Source: Pelobates cultripes
Taxonomy: Eukaryota; Chordata; Amphibia; Anura; Pelobatidae
Assembly: GCA_933207985.1 (NCBI GenBank)
Contig: OW240914.1
Coordinates: 205,583,033-205,647,032 of the forward strand
DNA length: 64,000 bases
Direction: 5' to 3'
The translations under genes and the position numbers were made by a program. Positions 47,941-59,720 of this stretch are shown piece after piece (the stretch's first letter is position 1; the number at the start of each line of letters is the position of its first letter). The notes beneath the pieces are model-generated. The model saw only the letters and a program-made list of their open reading frames with translations. It made no database searches and had not been told where the DNA came from.

Positions 47941-49313
47941 GTTCCTGGGATTTGTCGAGCCATGGCTTATATGTTATTTTTCTTTGTGCCACACTGCAGG
48001 TCACTCTCTGGTGTACATTCTGCTCTCTCTCTTTTTTGTCTTCCATGAATATCTGATACAGAATGACTGTGAAGACAGTTCTATATTTTTGTATATTGCT
48101 GCATGTTTTTGATTATGTTACTGTATTTGCATCTGTTTTTTTTTTAAATAAGTTCAATATCTATATTAGGCAGTAAACCATTTTTCCTTGTTATTGAAAT
48201 AGCTGCACTTGCTTCTAGTTTTACGTTTGTTCACTACCACTTGACACATAATCTATTATATGTTTCCATTTGCAATGTGTCATGAACGCACCCTACTTCA
48301 AGAGTGTGCGTGACATAGTTGTGGTGGTGAAAGGGTTAAAGTTCACTATTTGTCTGCACTAGACCGGAAATAATGATAAAACTCCCCTTAACACCACCCA
48401 CAGTTAAGCCTAATAATATAAATATTATTATTTGAATGCTGCCACCACCAAGACAGTTTTTAAATCAGGTGCCTTGGTCCCCCAGGTAACTTAATAATAA
48501 AAACCCACCAAATGTAACTTAGCACAATATCTATGTAATTACAAAATACTAATTAGTCTCTTCAGGTAATGTGATTCTTTATCAGACAAAGGCAGAACTT
48601 AATAAAGGAATATTTATTAAGAGCACAAATAGTCACAGTGCATACAAAAATATAGCGACAATCAAATTAGTTCCACCAACAACAGATAAAAACAAAAGGG
48701 ATAAAATAACAGAAGTCCTAATCACTTACTCAAATTAGATTCTGACACTTCAGTATCATTAGATATGTACCCTGTGGATTACCAAGCTTCGCCCAGAGGT
48801 GGAGACACGGCGTACCTATAGTAACTATAAGTGACAACCCCCTTGTGTTCCAAACCAATTTCAGTCCAAATGGAAACGTTTGGTTCTATCTCCTCTTATG
48901 TACTTGCCACAGAAATAATAATTGCCTCAATGAATTGGTTACCATTTCTCCATTCCATAGATATGTCACACTTCTTACTTGGGAACCAATATAGCAGACA
49001 TCCCAATCCCTTCCCATATGGTTAAGTTACGCAAATCATGTTTGAGTTTGATTAGAAGATTGTGCTGGTCACATTCCAACTATAACAAAAATGAGGCTAA
49101 TTATTATTCCGTGGCTAAATATTAATGTTTCTTTCTTTTGGGTATGATACTGGAAAACAAGGCTTGTTTTTTCTTTTTTCTTGAAAGCTAATGATCATTA
49201 ACATATCAAAGAAATCCACTCATCAATTAAAAGGCAGAAGCCAGATGGCTGAAGTCAGCTAGTTTACATTGGAGCTAGACTTCCAGAGCTTTTGATTACT
49301 CAAATGTAATCAT
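47941..49313. other. No gene; possible LTR-like segment near 48278-49040
   Basis: TGTCATGAACGCACCC at 48278 and AATAAAGG near 48601 suggest retroelement sequence, but boundaries and duplication could not be shown. Confidence 0.3.
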
Positions 49314-49580
49314 TTAAAGGGACACTATAGTCACCAGCAACTACAGTTATTTTATGGTTTTCCTAGAGATAAGCATTGGATTGGCTGAGATCATCAATTC
49401 TGATGATGTCAGCAAATGAGGCAAATCAGGGGCAGGGCCAGCCTCAGTGGACCCGCAAAGCACTGGAAATAAGGTGAGTTTTCATACCTTTTAAGAGGGA
49501 GGGAGCCACCCAAATGGTGATTTTAGCATTGTAGGGTCAGGCATACACCTTGTGTTGCTGATCCTATACTGTTCCTTTAA
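49314..49580 (+). mobile_element. TTAA-flanked element (267 bp)
   Basis: TTAA at 49314-49317 and 49577-49580; termini TTAAAGGGACACTATAGTC and, complemented at the right, TTAAAGGAACAGTATAGG. A donor-like GTGAGT lies at 49474-49479. Confidence 0.8.
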
Positions 49581-51012
49581 TTTGTCATAACTTTGGGACA
49601 TTTATTTCTTATTTGAATTGTCAGTAATTCAGAGAATTCAAAGCACATTTACAGTTTTAGAAGGAGATTGTCAAATTGGAAAAAAAAAACTGAATTACCT
49701 TTGAAGAGTTTAATGGTAATGCATTGTGCTGCAGTGACAATCAGAACTGCACTTTTACAGGAAAAGCAAAAATAACCCCCAAGTCAGTATTATAAAATGC
49801 ACAATCACTTTGTGCTGCTGTCAAGTGACATAGAACATCTATCACTGGAGCTTTAATCTAAAGACCCTATAATTAAACAGAAAGTATACTTTCATCACAC
49901 AACTGAGCAAATTACCACTCACAATATGGAAGTAATCACTACTGAATTTTTAGAAAGATCAGATATAGTCATCATTTAAGCTGAGAAATACTAGGTTTCA
50001 GCAGGTATGACATACATAATGAATCACAATGCTTGTGCTGATCACACTTTCTTTAAAAATGTTAAATATTAGAAGATGGTAGATACCGAGCAAATATTCA
50101 CTGTTTTAGGATAATGTTCTACTGCGTAAAGCATTTCCTATGTTACATCTATTCCTATGGAAAAAAAGCTGGCCTGGATTTTAAGCAGCTAAGTATACTC
50201 TTACTATTTTATTGGATGTATTGGATTTCAAGCCTAACCACATTGTGGCATGCAGTTAGATAAATCCATGTCATGTCATCCATCATCCAGACTAGGTTTA
50301 ACCTATGTTTACTTAACATTCAGGGAATACCAGAGCTTTTGCAATGTTTGAAAAAAAGCCAATTTATAGTCATCTGGAAATGAAGTAGCAGAATGTGGTT
50401 AATTGTTTATTGACGACTTAACTCCATCTTTGGCGCAATAAAGCATATAATGCATTGCAAATTCTAGTCAATGCAACAGGTGTTCCTGAAAACTTTAAAA
50501 AAATAGGGGCTATAGTACTAGAAATACATTTGAACAGCTGAGCATGTCCATGGGTTATTGGTCAGGAGATATCCTCCTTTCTCAGGGACAGAAAAGAAAC
50601 TAGGTGGTATCTAGATATGGGAAACAGATTTATCAAAGTGTCAGATTTTGATAATGGGTGCAAGAATGAAAAAGGGAGGAATGACCAACAAAACTAATGC
50701 GCCAACTGGTTAAACTGGTTTCAATGGTCATTGCCCCATTGTGAGTATTTTGCACCATTTGTCAGGATACAACCCTTTGATAAATCTCCCCCAAAGTTAT
50801 GTTATAAATTAGGCCAGGTGGAGTCTAATGCAGATTGAGTGAATTCAAGTCATAAGCAGAAGTCTTATGGACACATATGTACATAAATATGTTCAACTCT
50901 TTGTTTTTCAGTATATTGAGCAGAACCCTACAGTCGAATCAAATGTTTTTAGTCTGAAAATATGATTGGTGTTAAATATTATGTTCAGTTAAAAAAACCT
51001 GTGTGCCTCCAG
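49581..51012. other. AT-rich sequence, no gene recognised
   Basis: No element ends or coding features identified. Confidence 0.45.
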
Positions 51013-51379
51013 TTGCTATATAGTGATGTACCGAACGGTTCGCCGGCGAACGGTTCCTGGCGAACATAGCATGTTCGCGTTCGCCACAGCGGGCGAACAT
51101 ATGCGCGGTTCGACCCGCCCCCTATTCGTCATCATTGAGTAAACTTTGACCCTGTACCTCACAGTCAGCAGACACATTCCAGCCAATTAGCAGCACAGCC
51201 TCCCTAGCAGACCCTCCCACCTACTGGACAGCATCCATTTTAGATTCATTCTCAAGCTGCATGCTTAGTAAGAGGAGGGAAAGTGTAGCTGCTGTTCATA
51301 AGATAGGGAAAAGCATAGCTAGGTTAGGGATAAGGGTATGCTTTTTTTGGATTTTTTTTTTCTATCTAATGTAAATGCA

Positions 51380-52200
51380 CTTAGTTGTCTGCCACTGCTG
51401 CCAGCTTCTGTGTCAGGCTCACAGTGCCCATTTCCCCAGTCAGTGCCACCAATTACATCTGGTGTCACAATAGCTTGGATTTAAAAACAAAAAACTTTTT
51501 TCACTGTTATAGATTGAATAGCAGTCAGTTGACTGCCACTGCTGCCAGCTTCTGTGTCAGGCTCACAGTGCATACTGTGCCCATTTCCCCAGTCAGTGCC
51601 ACCAATTACATCTGGTGTCACAATAGCTTGGATTTAAAAACAAAAAACTTTTTACTGTTATAGATTGAATAGCAGTCAGTGTCCTTAAAGCGGGTGTGTT
51701 ACGCTAACAGTGGATATGCTGACAAGTGCCACTAATTAGATCTGGTAATGTCACAATAGTTTGGATTTAAAAAAAAATAGTAATCTTTTTCACTGTTATA
51801 GATTGAATAGCAGTCAGTGTCCTTAAAGCGGGTGTGTTAAGCTAACAGTGGATCGCTGACAAGTGCCACTAATTAGATCCTGTCACAATAGCTTGGATTT
51901 AAAAAAAAAATAATCTTTTTTCACTGTTATAGATTGAATAGCAGTCAGTGTCCTTAAAGCGGGTGTGTTACGCTAACAGTGGATACGCTGACAAGTGCCA
52001 CTAATTAGATCCTGTGTCACAATAGTTTGGATTTTAAAAAAATAATAATCTTTTTTCACTGTTATAGATTGAATAGCAGTCAGTGTCCTTAAAGCGGGTG
52101 TGTTACGCTAACAGTGGATACGCTGACAAGTGCCACTAATTAGATCTGGTGTCACAATAGTTTGGATTTAAAAACAAAATACTTTTTTTACTGTTATATA
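51380..52200 (+). repeat. Tandem repeats of about 146 and 135 bp in the hAT element
   Basis: Two units start at TGCCACTGCTGCCAGC (about 51390 and 51535). Then four start at GTCCTTAAAGCGGGTGTG (51681, 51819, 51950, 52085). Both share GTGTCACAATAG-TTGGATTTAAA and CACTGTTATAGATTGAATAG, so they derive from one ancestral unit. Confidence 0.88.
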
Positions 52201-52210
52201 GATAATAGCA

Positions 52211-52310
52211 NNNNNNNNNNNNNNNNNNNNNNNNNNNNNNNNNNNNNNNNNNNNNNNNNNNNNNNNNNNNNNNNNNNNNNNNNNNNNNNNNNNNNNNNNN
52301 NNNNNNNNNN
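52211..52310. other. Assembly gap (100 N)
   Basis: A run of exactly 100 N inside the tandem-repeat region. The true length is unknown and frames drawn across it are meaningless. Confidence 0.99.
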
Positions 52311-52314
52311 GTGC

Positions 52315-52755
52315 CCCAAATTTGCAGTAAGAGGACCGACCAAGCCTCTTCTTCCATCTCCCTGTTACAAAAATCAATGCCGTGTACACGACCACTGATA
52401 GGAGACGCGGAAGGTATTAAACTGATCAGAATAATACTAAACACACCACTCCTATCTGGTGGCACATTAGCTTGACCGCGCAGTGCCCCAAATTTGAATT
52501 AAGAGGACCGACCAAGCATCTTCTTCCATCTCCCTGTTACAGAAATCACTGCCATATCCATACAAATTGTACAGAATGTCCAGGATAGTTTTCCGGGGAC
52601 AAATGTTGTCGCCTGTTGAACGAGGTGACCTTGCTCGGGTCCCAGGTGTACGGTTCCTAAAATGGCTGCCATATACACGTCCTGCCATATACACGTCCAC
52701 TAATAGGAGACGCGGAAGGTATTAAACTGATCAGAACAATACTAAACACACCACT
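52315..52755. repeat. Two diverged direct copies of a block inside the hAT element
   Basis: GTGCCCCAAATTTG...GAGGACCGACCAAGC-TCTTCTTCCATCTCCCTGTTACA occurs twice (52311, 52482). Both are followed by AGGAGACGCGGAAGGTATTA...AAACACACCACT, the second after an extra inserted stretch (about 52550-52700). Confidence 0.75.
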
Positions 52756-52756
52756 A

Positions 52757-52849
<93 letters not shown>

Positions 52850-52869
52850 TTAACATTCTCTCCACTTTG

Positions 52870-53720
52870 AACGAAATGACGTTTGGGAAGAGATTAACAT
52901 AATTAAACACAGGCAGTAAAAATACAGTTTTTAGCCATACCCTGTAACTTTAAAACTACACATCCCATCTTCATAATTACATATTTGGAATCAGCACACT
53001 TAAAACATAAACATAACCAAAAATCAGCCAAATCCATCCAGGGGTTAAAAAGTTAGCTGGAGGTCCCTTTATGACCGACCGCAAGCACATTTTCCTGCCC
53101 AAAACAGTTCCATAGATTTGGGCTGTGAGGTCGGTCTATTTCAGGCTGAAAAAACGACTAAGTCCCATCGCCGAATGGGACTTAGTCTCTGCAGCTGAAA
53201 TAAGGCTGAAAAAAAGGCTGAAAAAAAGACTAAGTCCCATCGCCGAATGGGACTTAGTCTCTGCAGCTGAAATAAGGCTGAAAAAAACGGCTGAAAAAAA
53301 GACTAAGTCCCATCGCCGAATGGGACTTAGTCTCTGCAGCTGAAATAATTTCCCATTTACTGAACCAAGTGGGAAATAGCAAGGCAGGCACAAAGGGTTT
53401 GCACCAGGTCTGGGGACACAGGGGACACCGTCTTAAAGGGGCCGTGTCCCCAACAAGTCTGGGGACACGGCCTTAAAGGGGCAGTGTCCCAATCTTCCTG
53501 ATGTCCCAAAAAAGGTGTTTAAAGGGCCAGCACCAGTCACATAAAGAGTCCATAAGCCCCAATATGCCCACCGACAGTCTTAAAGGGCCATACACACCAA
53601 ATAAAAGTGCATACATTTTCACAATCTCCCAGGGGCCATAGTCATGCGGGAGGAGGCTGGCAAGTAGGCTTCTCCACAACCCAGGGAAGCAGGGCAATTT
53701 GCCATTTAAAGGGCCCGTTA
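52870..53720 (-). mobile_element. LTR-related sequence nested in the hAT element
   Basis: Blocks shared with the solo LTR at 25668-26937 occur in the same order: AACTTTAAAACTACA-like, ACATAACCAAAAATCA-CCAAAT, AGCTGGAGGTCCC-TT-TGACCGACC, CAGTTCCATAGATTTGGGCTGTG, TTAAAGGGCC and CCAGGGGCCATAGTCA. It is interrupted by three hairpin units (53156-53332). Confidence 0.65.
53156..53332. repeat. Three tandem copies of a perfect hairpin
   Basis: GACTAAGTCCCAT and ATGGGACTTAGTC (13-bp stem, loop CGCCGA) occur at 53156-53187, 53228-53259 and 53301-53332, spaced 72-73 bp. Each is followed by TCTGCAGCTGAAATAA. Confidence 0.92.
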
Positions 53721-53740
53721 CAAATAGCAGTTTGTAACAA

Positions 53741-54055
53741 GGTGTCAATCCATATCTGCCAAGTGACCCGATGTAGGGGGACCAGTCCCTATTCTGCTCT
53801 GTGTCAGTGTGTATCAGGGAACCTTAGGACAGGTGTCAATCCATATCTGCCAAGTGACCCGATGTAGGGGGAACAGTCCCTATTCTGCTCTGTGTCAGTG
53901 TGTATCAGGGATCCTTAGGACAGGTGTCAATCCATATCTGCCAAGTGACCCTATGTAGGGGGACCAGTCTCTATTCTGCTCTGTGTCCGTGTGCATCAGG
54001 GGCTCTGAGGACAGGTGTCAATCCATATGTCAAGGTGTCAATATGTCATATGTCA
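53741..54055 (+). repeat. 91-bp tandem repeat, three full copies and part of a fourth
   Basis: GGTGTCAATCCATATCTGCC starts units at 53741, 53832 and 53923, with a partial unit at 54014. The spacing is exactly 91 bp. Confidence 0.9.
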
Positions 54056-54387
54056 GGTGTCAATCCATATTCATTGTGATTTAGGAATGTTAGGTGATTT
54101 CTGCCCTTTATGGATTAAAACCAGACTCTGTATCAACTGTGTAATTTTCCATGGGAGTTTTGCCATGGATCCCCCTCCGGCATGCCACAGTCCAGGTGTT
54201 AGTCCCCTTGAAACAACTTTTCCATCCCTATTGTGGCCAGAAAGAGTCCCTGTGTGTTTTAAAATTCGCCTCCCCATTGAAGTCAATGGCGTTTCGGGCG
54301 GTTCGCCGGTTCGCGAACATTTGCGGAAGTTCGCGTTCGCCGTACGCGAACCGAAAATTTCGGGTTCGCGACATCACTATTGCTATA

Positions 54388-56939
54388 TGACTATATCAAC
54401 CATTATCCTAGTAGAAAGTGACAAGATAGAAACTATAGATAAGTAAAACCTAGAGGGCTACTTTTGGAGCAGTTGGAAAGCCTGGAAGGACTCTGCTTCT
54501 ATCCAAGACCAATATGAATTATGTTAATGTACTGCCATTATGGAGTCAAGAAGGATTGCTTTCCCTAATTGTCTCCAAATATTGTTTTTTTAACTTTTGG
54601 TTCAACTGTATAAAAAGATGTGTTTAATTCTTAAATCTGATGTCTTTATTCAAGTTTTTAAATGAGGTATCATTTCAGAGTGCTATTTCTGCCCTTATTA
54701 CCCCATACTGGCAATATTTATTGATCAGAATTATTGAGCAGCACAGTTTGAAATGATCATTTTAAATCATGGTATTTGATTTCTACCAACTACTGTGTGT
54801 TAGTTTATGTAATATAAATATATATATATAGAGAGAGAGAGTGAGAGAATAATGATAAATAAAACAAATTAGCCACTGCTACAGGTGGATGGGGGATTCT
54901 GATTAGGCTAGATCCACAAGTGTCCCCTCCAAAAAAAGAGGGTCTAAAATACATAATTATTATTATTAGTCCTGAGTCCAAAGACCTGGTGCTGACCAGG
55001 GACCTGAAGGCTATGCAGAATACATGCTGTGCATATATTTCTCAATGAAGTTCCATCACTCATCCTCACAACCAGCCTCCCTCCACACATGCTACCTCAC
55101 TAGCAGCCTAGTAAGCATAGAAATCTAGCATCTGATTGTGGTAATAAAAGGGATTTTATTTAAACAAATTTCTTATTGTATAGCTGTTGTATGGATGCAA
55201 TATCATTGTGACTGCATTTATCCCTAGCAACAAATCTAAATGGTATCTACCTCACTGCATATGTCAAGGTGACCATGTTTTTTTCAGCGAATACATTCAT
55301 ACATGAAATATTTCATATTTTTTGTTTTCACGTATATTTTATATATATTACATATTTAAGTAAATATTTAATTTAAAAAAAATACCAACGTATTTACATG
55401 TTGTTTATGATAAATGCCATGTTATGGTAATGAATGCATTGGAACCCAAGTTAGCGCCTGGATTTACTGTGGTTTTAATGCTTCTGTTTACCATTTAACG
55501 ACAATGTTGGAAATTATTTCATCCAGGTTGGGTGAAGCTGGACATTTGATAGACAGATCATTAAGGATAGCATGTTTCAGTCAACGCACTTCCACCATCA
55601 GACTTGGGGACATCTCAAGCAGAGAGTGTACAGGAAAAAGATAGCACCTACAAGTTGTTGCAAAACCTTGGTTTCTATGTATTAATTTCTGAACAAATTA
55701 GTATCTTTAAATTCTGTCTCATTGCCCCATCTGGCTGTGGCATGGATCCTAAACAGCAATGATTTACTCCACTGTTTTGGATTGACTACTTTACTCCTAT
55801 GACCAACCAACCCCTTCCTGCCCCAATCCGAAGAATGAGCAGAATACTACTGAATTACTCTTAATATTAAGGTAGATATGTCTGTACTGATTAACAATTG
55901 CATCATCAATGGTATAGTCATGCATCATACTTATTCAGTTCATTCACAGCTCTCACATTGATTCATAATGCAGTAAGAATATAACACTACATTTTAAAAG
56001 CATACCTTTGTGTAGAGTCTGGTTGTCCTGTGCACTAGGCCTCACATATGTGGATGTGCTTGGTTTGAAGCTGTATAATGAAGACATAAAATATCCTTTA
56101 AGGGTGTTCAACGTGATTTGATGAAATGTAGGAAAAATTGCACTCTTGGATTTACTGTAGATAATTCCATTTTAGTCTTTCTCTTTTACATATTTCTTTA
56201 AAATCCTGGCATTAAATCTCCAAGCAGATCGACCAGCTAAGATTTGTAAAAGTAGGCAGAAAATCTTAAAAGTCTGATCGGATTTTTTTCACATTATCCA
56301 CAAAAGGAGTTTAAGAAAGTCTAATGGAAATTTTTTTTTTCCTTGCTCCTTATATAGCACAAAAGATTTAAAAAATGTTGTCACGCCATGAAAAAATGCT
56401 AAACGTTTTTAAAAATTAAGATTAACCCTGACTGAAAACAGGGCTAAATTTAATTGCTACATCTGTTCTGTTGAAACGTTTGGTTATTTGCTATAAACGT
56501 GGAAGGAGTTTCTTATTACTTTATACAAATCAGTTTTCTTATTATAGTGTCTAAGTATAAATTACATCTGGATGCCATTTCTAGAGAGAGAGAGAGACAA
56601 AGTTGATATGCTGTAATAATTCTCTTCGGGTTCTAAAAGAGTACTAAATTGAGCTTTAATAAAATATCTAAATCAATATATCTATAGGTGTTAATAAATT
56701 AAGGCTCACATATATATAAATAAGTATACATTAATTTCTACAAAATAAAAATGTTTCCTGCTAGGTTGAAGAGCACCAAATTCACTGCACATTACATTTT
56801 CTTTTTATCATTACTTTGTCCACAGATGTAATTTTCTATATATTTTTTATCTTTGTGTGGAAACATTTTACAGAAAAGTATTATAACTATGTAGCAATAC
56901 AAAAATGAAAAGTTAATTAACCTTATTTAATTTGCATGG
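54388..56939. other. AT-rich sequence downstream of KCNA5, no gene recognised
   Basis: Contains an AT/GA microsatellite at 54818-54843 and another short GA run at 56584-56596. No KCNA1- or KCNA6-like coding is present. Part of it may be KCNA5 3' UTR. Confidence 0.45.
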
Positions 56940-57277
56940 ATCGGATGAATAGAGCAACGCTTTATTTATTTATCCCAAATATCTTTGTTTAACAAATGTC
57001 TCAATGTTTAGTACTCCTCCTCTTCCTCCTGGAACAACTTCCATTTTATACCCAGCTTTCAAAAATAAACTTTATTCCAATGGAGATAAAAAAATATTAA
57101 CATTAACATTTCTCTGTTATAAAATATATGCATGATTTCCAATACTGTAAAAGTTACGAAAAAGTGTATCAGCAGAAAATACAGTGTAACTGTCAAAGAG
57201 GTCTAAATTCTCTTTGTGAAATATAGAATCTGTTTGTTAAATTTTGTTGGCCATTTTACACTTTTGTAGTGCTTATT
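56940..57277 (-). promoter_or_regulatory. Likely KCNA5 3' UTR with candidate poly(A) signals
   Basis: Downstream of the KCNA5 stop the minus strand carries AATAAA at 57076-57071, and two overlapping copies at 56970-56961. They would give 3' UTRs of roughly 200-340 bases. AT-rich sequence continues to about 55000, so later signals are also possible. No transcript evidence is available to choose between them. Confidence 0.35.
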
Positions 57278-59110
57278 CTACAGATCTGTTTCTCTGTTGG
57301 TATCCAAGCACAGAGCATACAGAGATTTTCTTAGATCCACATTGCTCTTTGCTTTAAGATTGGTTTTCTCTAAAGTACTAGTGCCATTATTGATGCCTTC
57401 AATGTTCTCCAGGTGCACCACAGACTTATTGAAGGAGGACTTGCTTGGGCTTCTCTTAAGGTCACCTGCACAGCTGCCCTGCCCACTGCTAGGCTCCTCC
57501 TTGAGGATCACCTGTTCATCATGGTCTGTTTCTCGGTGATAAAAGTAGTTAAAGTTGGAAACAATGACAGGAACTGGCAAAGCAATAGTAAGCACACCAG
57601 CGATGGCACACAAGGAACCAACAATTTTACCCCCAACTGTCACAGGCCTCATGTCCCCATAGCCCACTGTAGTCATAGTTACCACAGCCCACCAGAAAGC
57701 ATCAGGAATGCTAGAAAAATGAGACTCTGGGTCATCAGCTTCAGCAAAATACACTGCACTTGAAAAGAGTATGACTCCAATAAATAGGAAAAATATCAAC
57801 AATCCTAATTCCCTCATACTAGCTTTCAATGTTTGTCCCAGTATCTGGAGTCCTTTAGAGTGTCTGGACAATTTAAATATTCTAAAAACTCTTACCAAGC
57901 GAATGACCCTGAGAATGGCCAAAGACATGGCTTGTTGCCCATTGTTAGTTTGCTGCTCAGCCAGTTCGGTCCCTAAAGTGATAAAATAGGGAATAATGGC
58001 TACAATGTCAATAATGTTCATGATATTCTTAGAAAAGTCAGATTTGCTTGGACAGGCAAAAAATCTGACAAGTAGTTCAAATGTGAACCAGATGACACAG
58101 GTAGTCTCAATAATGAAGAAGGGATCTGTGAGGCCACTCAGTGGAACAGGCTGCTGGGTGTTGTTCAGAACCTTGGACAGTGCTGGAGGAAGCTCGTTTT
58201 CATCCCTGAACTCTGGAAGGGTCTCCAAGCAGAAGGTGATAATGGAAATAAGTATAACTAGTACAGATACTATGGCAATTCCCCTGGCAGAGCTTGAACT
58301 CTCTGGGTACTCAAAAATCAACCACACCTGACGCTGGAACTCATTTCGGGGAAGGGGCTTCTCCTCATCCTTGAGGAAACCCTCATCTTCTCTGAACCTC
58401 TCCATTGCTTCCTCCCCCAGCTCATAGAAACGAATTTCATCTGCAAATACATCTATGGAAACATTGACTGGCCGGCGGATCTTGCCCCCCGACTGGTAGA
58501 AATAAAGAATGCCATCAAAGCTGGGCCTGTTACGATCAAAAAAGTATTCATTCCTGAGGGGGTCAAAAAACCTCATTCTCTTTTCAGGGTCACCCAGTAA
58601 AGTATCTGGAAACTGGTTGAGAGTTGACAGTTGTGTTTCAAACCTTAGTCCAGCAATGTTTATGATAACCCTCTGGTTGCTCTCATGGTCCATGGTACCC
58701 AGGTCAAAGTGGGGGTCCTCGTCTTCCCCAGGATGAGTTTGGTGTGTATGGGGTTCCTCTTCATCCACTCGGATAACTGTATCAATACCAAAATCCTTAT
58801 TATTAGTGCCAGGATGGCTCATGATCATCTTGCTGCTTTGCAAGTGATTGCCCACAACTCCTCCACCTTCTCCTCCTTCTTGGCTGGTCCCTGGTGGCTG
58901 ATATTGCTGTTGAGTTTGTGGTCGCTGCTGGCAGCTATCCTCACTGTCGTCTTTCTCTTGGCTGTAATCGTTCAGCCAAGATGGTGCCCTGGGGATTTGG
59001 AGCAGATTTCTCCTGCTTGCAGTGCTGATTGCCATACCAGAGCTCCCATCCTTCCCAGTGCCAGCAACAGCTGGGACTCCGTTCTCCAAACTCACCAAAG
59101 CAATCTCCAT
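57278..59110 (-). CDS. KCNA5: Voltage-gated potassium channel subunit Kv1.5 (Shaker family), complete single exon
   Basis: A 610-residue open frame runs from ATG to TAG without introns, as is usual for Kv1 genes. It encodes a pore-forming subunit that assembles as tetramers in the plasma membrane and carries outward potassium current on depolarisation. Visible parts in order: a Q/G-rich N-terminus (1-140); the T1 tetramerisation domain (about 147-240); S1 about 276-297; a sequon N-N-T at 316-318 in the S1-S2 loop; S2 about 330-352; S3 about 361-383; S4 with R401, R404, R407, R410, K413 and R416; S5 about 433-456; the selectivity filter TVGYGD at 481-486; S6 with PVP at 512-514; and the C-terminal tail ending ETDL, a PDZ-ligand-like end. 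KCNA5 is preferred over other Kv1 genes because the start MEIAL-LENG, the ends LYALCLDT and RETDL, the filter flank GDMRP and the length match mammalian KCNA5 as I know it. The start has a strong context (G at -3 and +4). All key residues are present. Confidence 0.96.
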   Translation of the reverse strand: MEIALVSLENGVPAVAGTGKDGSSGMAISTASRRNLLQIPRAPSWLNDYSQEKDDSEDSCQQRPQTQQQYQPPGTSQEGGEGGGVVGNHLQSSKMIMSHPGTNNKDFGIDTVIRVDEEEPHTHQTHPGEDEDPHFDLGTMDHESNQRVIINIAGLRFETQLSTLNQFPDTLLGDPEKRMRFFDPLRNEYFFDRNRPSFDGILYFYQSGGKIRRPVNVSIDVFADEIRFYELGEEAMERFREDEGFLKDEEKPLPRNEFQRQVWLIFEYPESSSSARGIAIVSVLVILISIITFCLETLPEFRDENELPPALSKVLNNTQQPVPLSGLTDPFFIIETTCVIWFTFELLVRFFACPSKSDFSKNIMNIIDIVAIIPYFITLGTELAEQQTNNGQQAMSLAILRVIRLVRVFRIFKLSRHSKGLQILGQTLKASMRELGLLIFFLFIGVILFSSAVYFAEADDPESHFSSIPDAFWWAVVTMTTVGYGDMRPVTVGGKIVGSLCAIAGVLTIALPVPVIVSNFNYFYHRETDHDEQVILKEEPSSGQGSCAGDLKRSPSKSSFNKSVVHLENIEGINNGTSTLEKTNLKAKSNVDLRKSLYALCLDTNRETDL

Positions 59111-59121
59111 TCCAGAATCAT
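59092..59121 (-). promoter_or_regulatory. Short upstream ORF overlapping the KCNA5 start codon
   Basis: An ATG lies 11 bases upstream of the KCNA5 ATG in another frame (59121-59119). It opens a nine-codon frame that runs across the main start and ends at TGA (59094-59092). The upstream ATG has a weak context (T at -3), whereas the main ATG has G at -3 and +4. If the 5' UTR includes it, leaky scanning past this uORF would set how often the channel start is used. This is inferred from sequence only; the transcription start is not known. Confidence 0.45.
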
Positions 59122-59720
59122 GAAATAGTCATCAGCCCCAATCATTCTGCAGGATTGTCACAAATCCTCCTCCCCTCACAGAATTAGAGGGGGAAGGGGT
59201 TAGTGGTGAGAAGCAGAACTGAAGACTCTCCAAAATGTATGTACTGACGACGAACTCCTCAGAAAGTATGACCAGTGCAAATCTCTGTGTACACAAATAA
59301 CAAAAGGAGAGGGAATCCGGATGAGAGACCAATCATTACTCCTGACGTCAAAGATGCAATTTTTCCCCATCCATAGTTACCAAGCATCTCTCTAAAGCAG
59401 ATACCTCCCTCTTCAGCATGCAATCTGTTTCCCTCTCTCCTTTTTTTCGACTGTATTCCTTCTTCTCTCCCTCCCTCCCTCTCTCTGTCAGTTCTGTATG
59501 AAAATAGGAGAGAGACACGCTATGAACTGAGTGGGCGTCCCATGCACTTCCTACATCAGATATGTGACAGGTACCAAGGGAAAAGGATGATATATCTTAG
59601 AGACCATGTACAGAATTTGTGTGGATGTTATTTTAAGCTTTATTCATCTCAGCTTGGGAGGAGTTAATGCTGCATTTTTCTGTTAAGAGGTTTTCTATTT
59701 CACTGTCGTTTCTGTAGCAA
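59111..59720 (-). promoter_or_regulatory. KCNA5 5' flank with a GA-rich tract (minus strand)
   Basis: This segment lies directly upstream of the channel start and should hold the 5' UTR and proximal promoter. A pyrimidine tract on the plus strand (about 59429-59488, including a CCCT run) reads as purine-rich GA sequence in the direction of KCNA5. I see no convincing TATA box at a fixed distance. No repeat element is recognised here, in contrast to most of the window. The promoter role is inferred from position alone. Confidence 0.35.

Noticed and set aside
52136..52465. Frames spanning the N run
   Set aside because: The gap length is unknown and the translation contains undefined residues.
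57297..59128. Plus-strand frames opposite KCNA5
   Set aside because: Shadows of the channel gene; no independent features.
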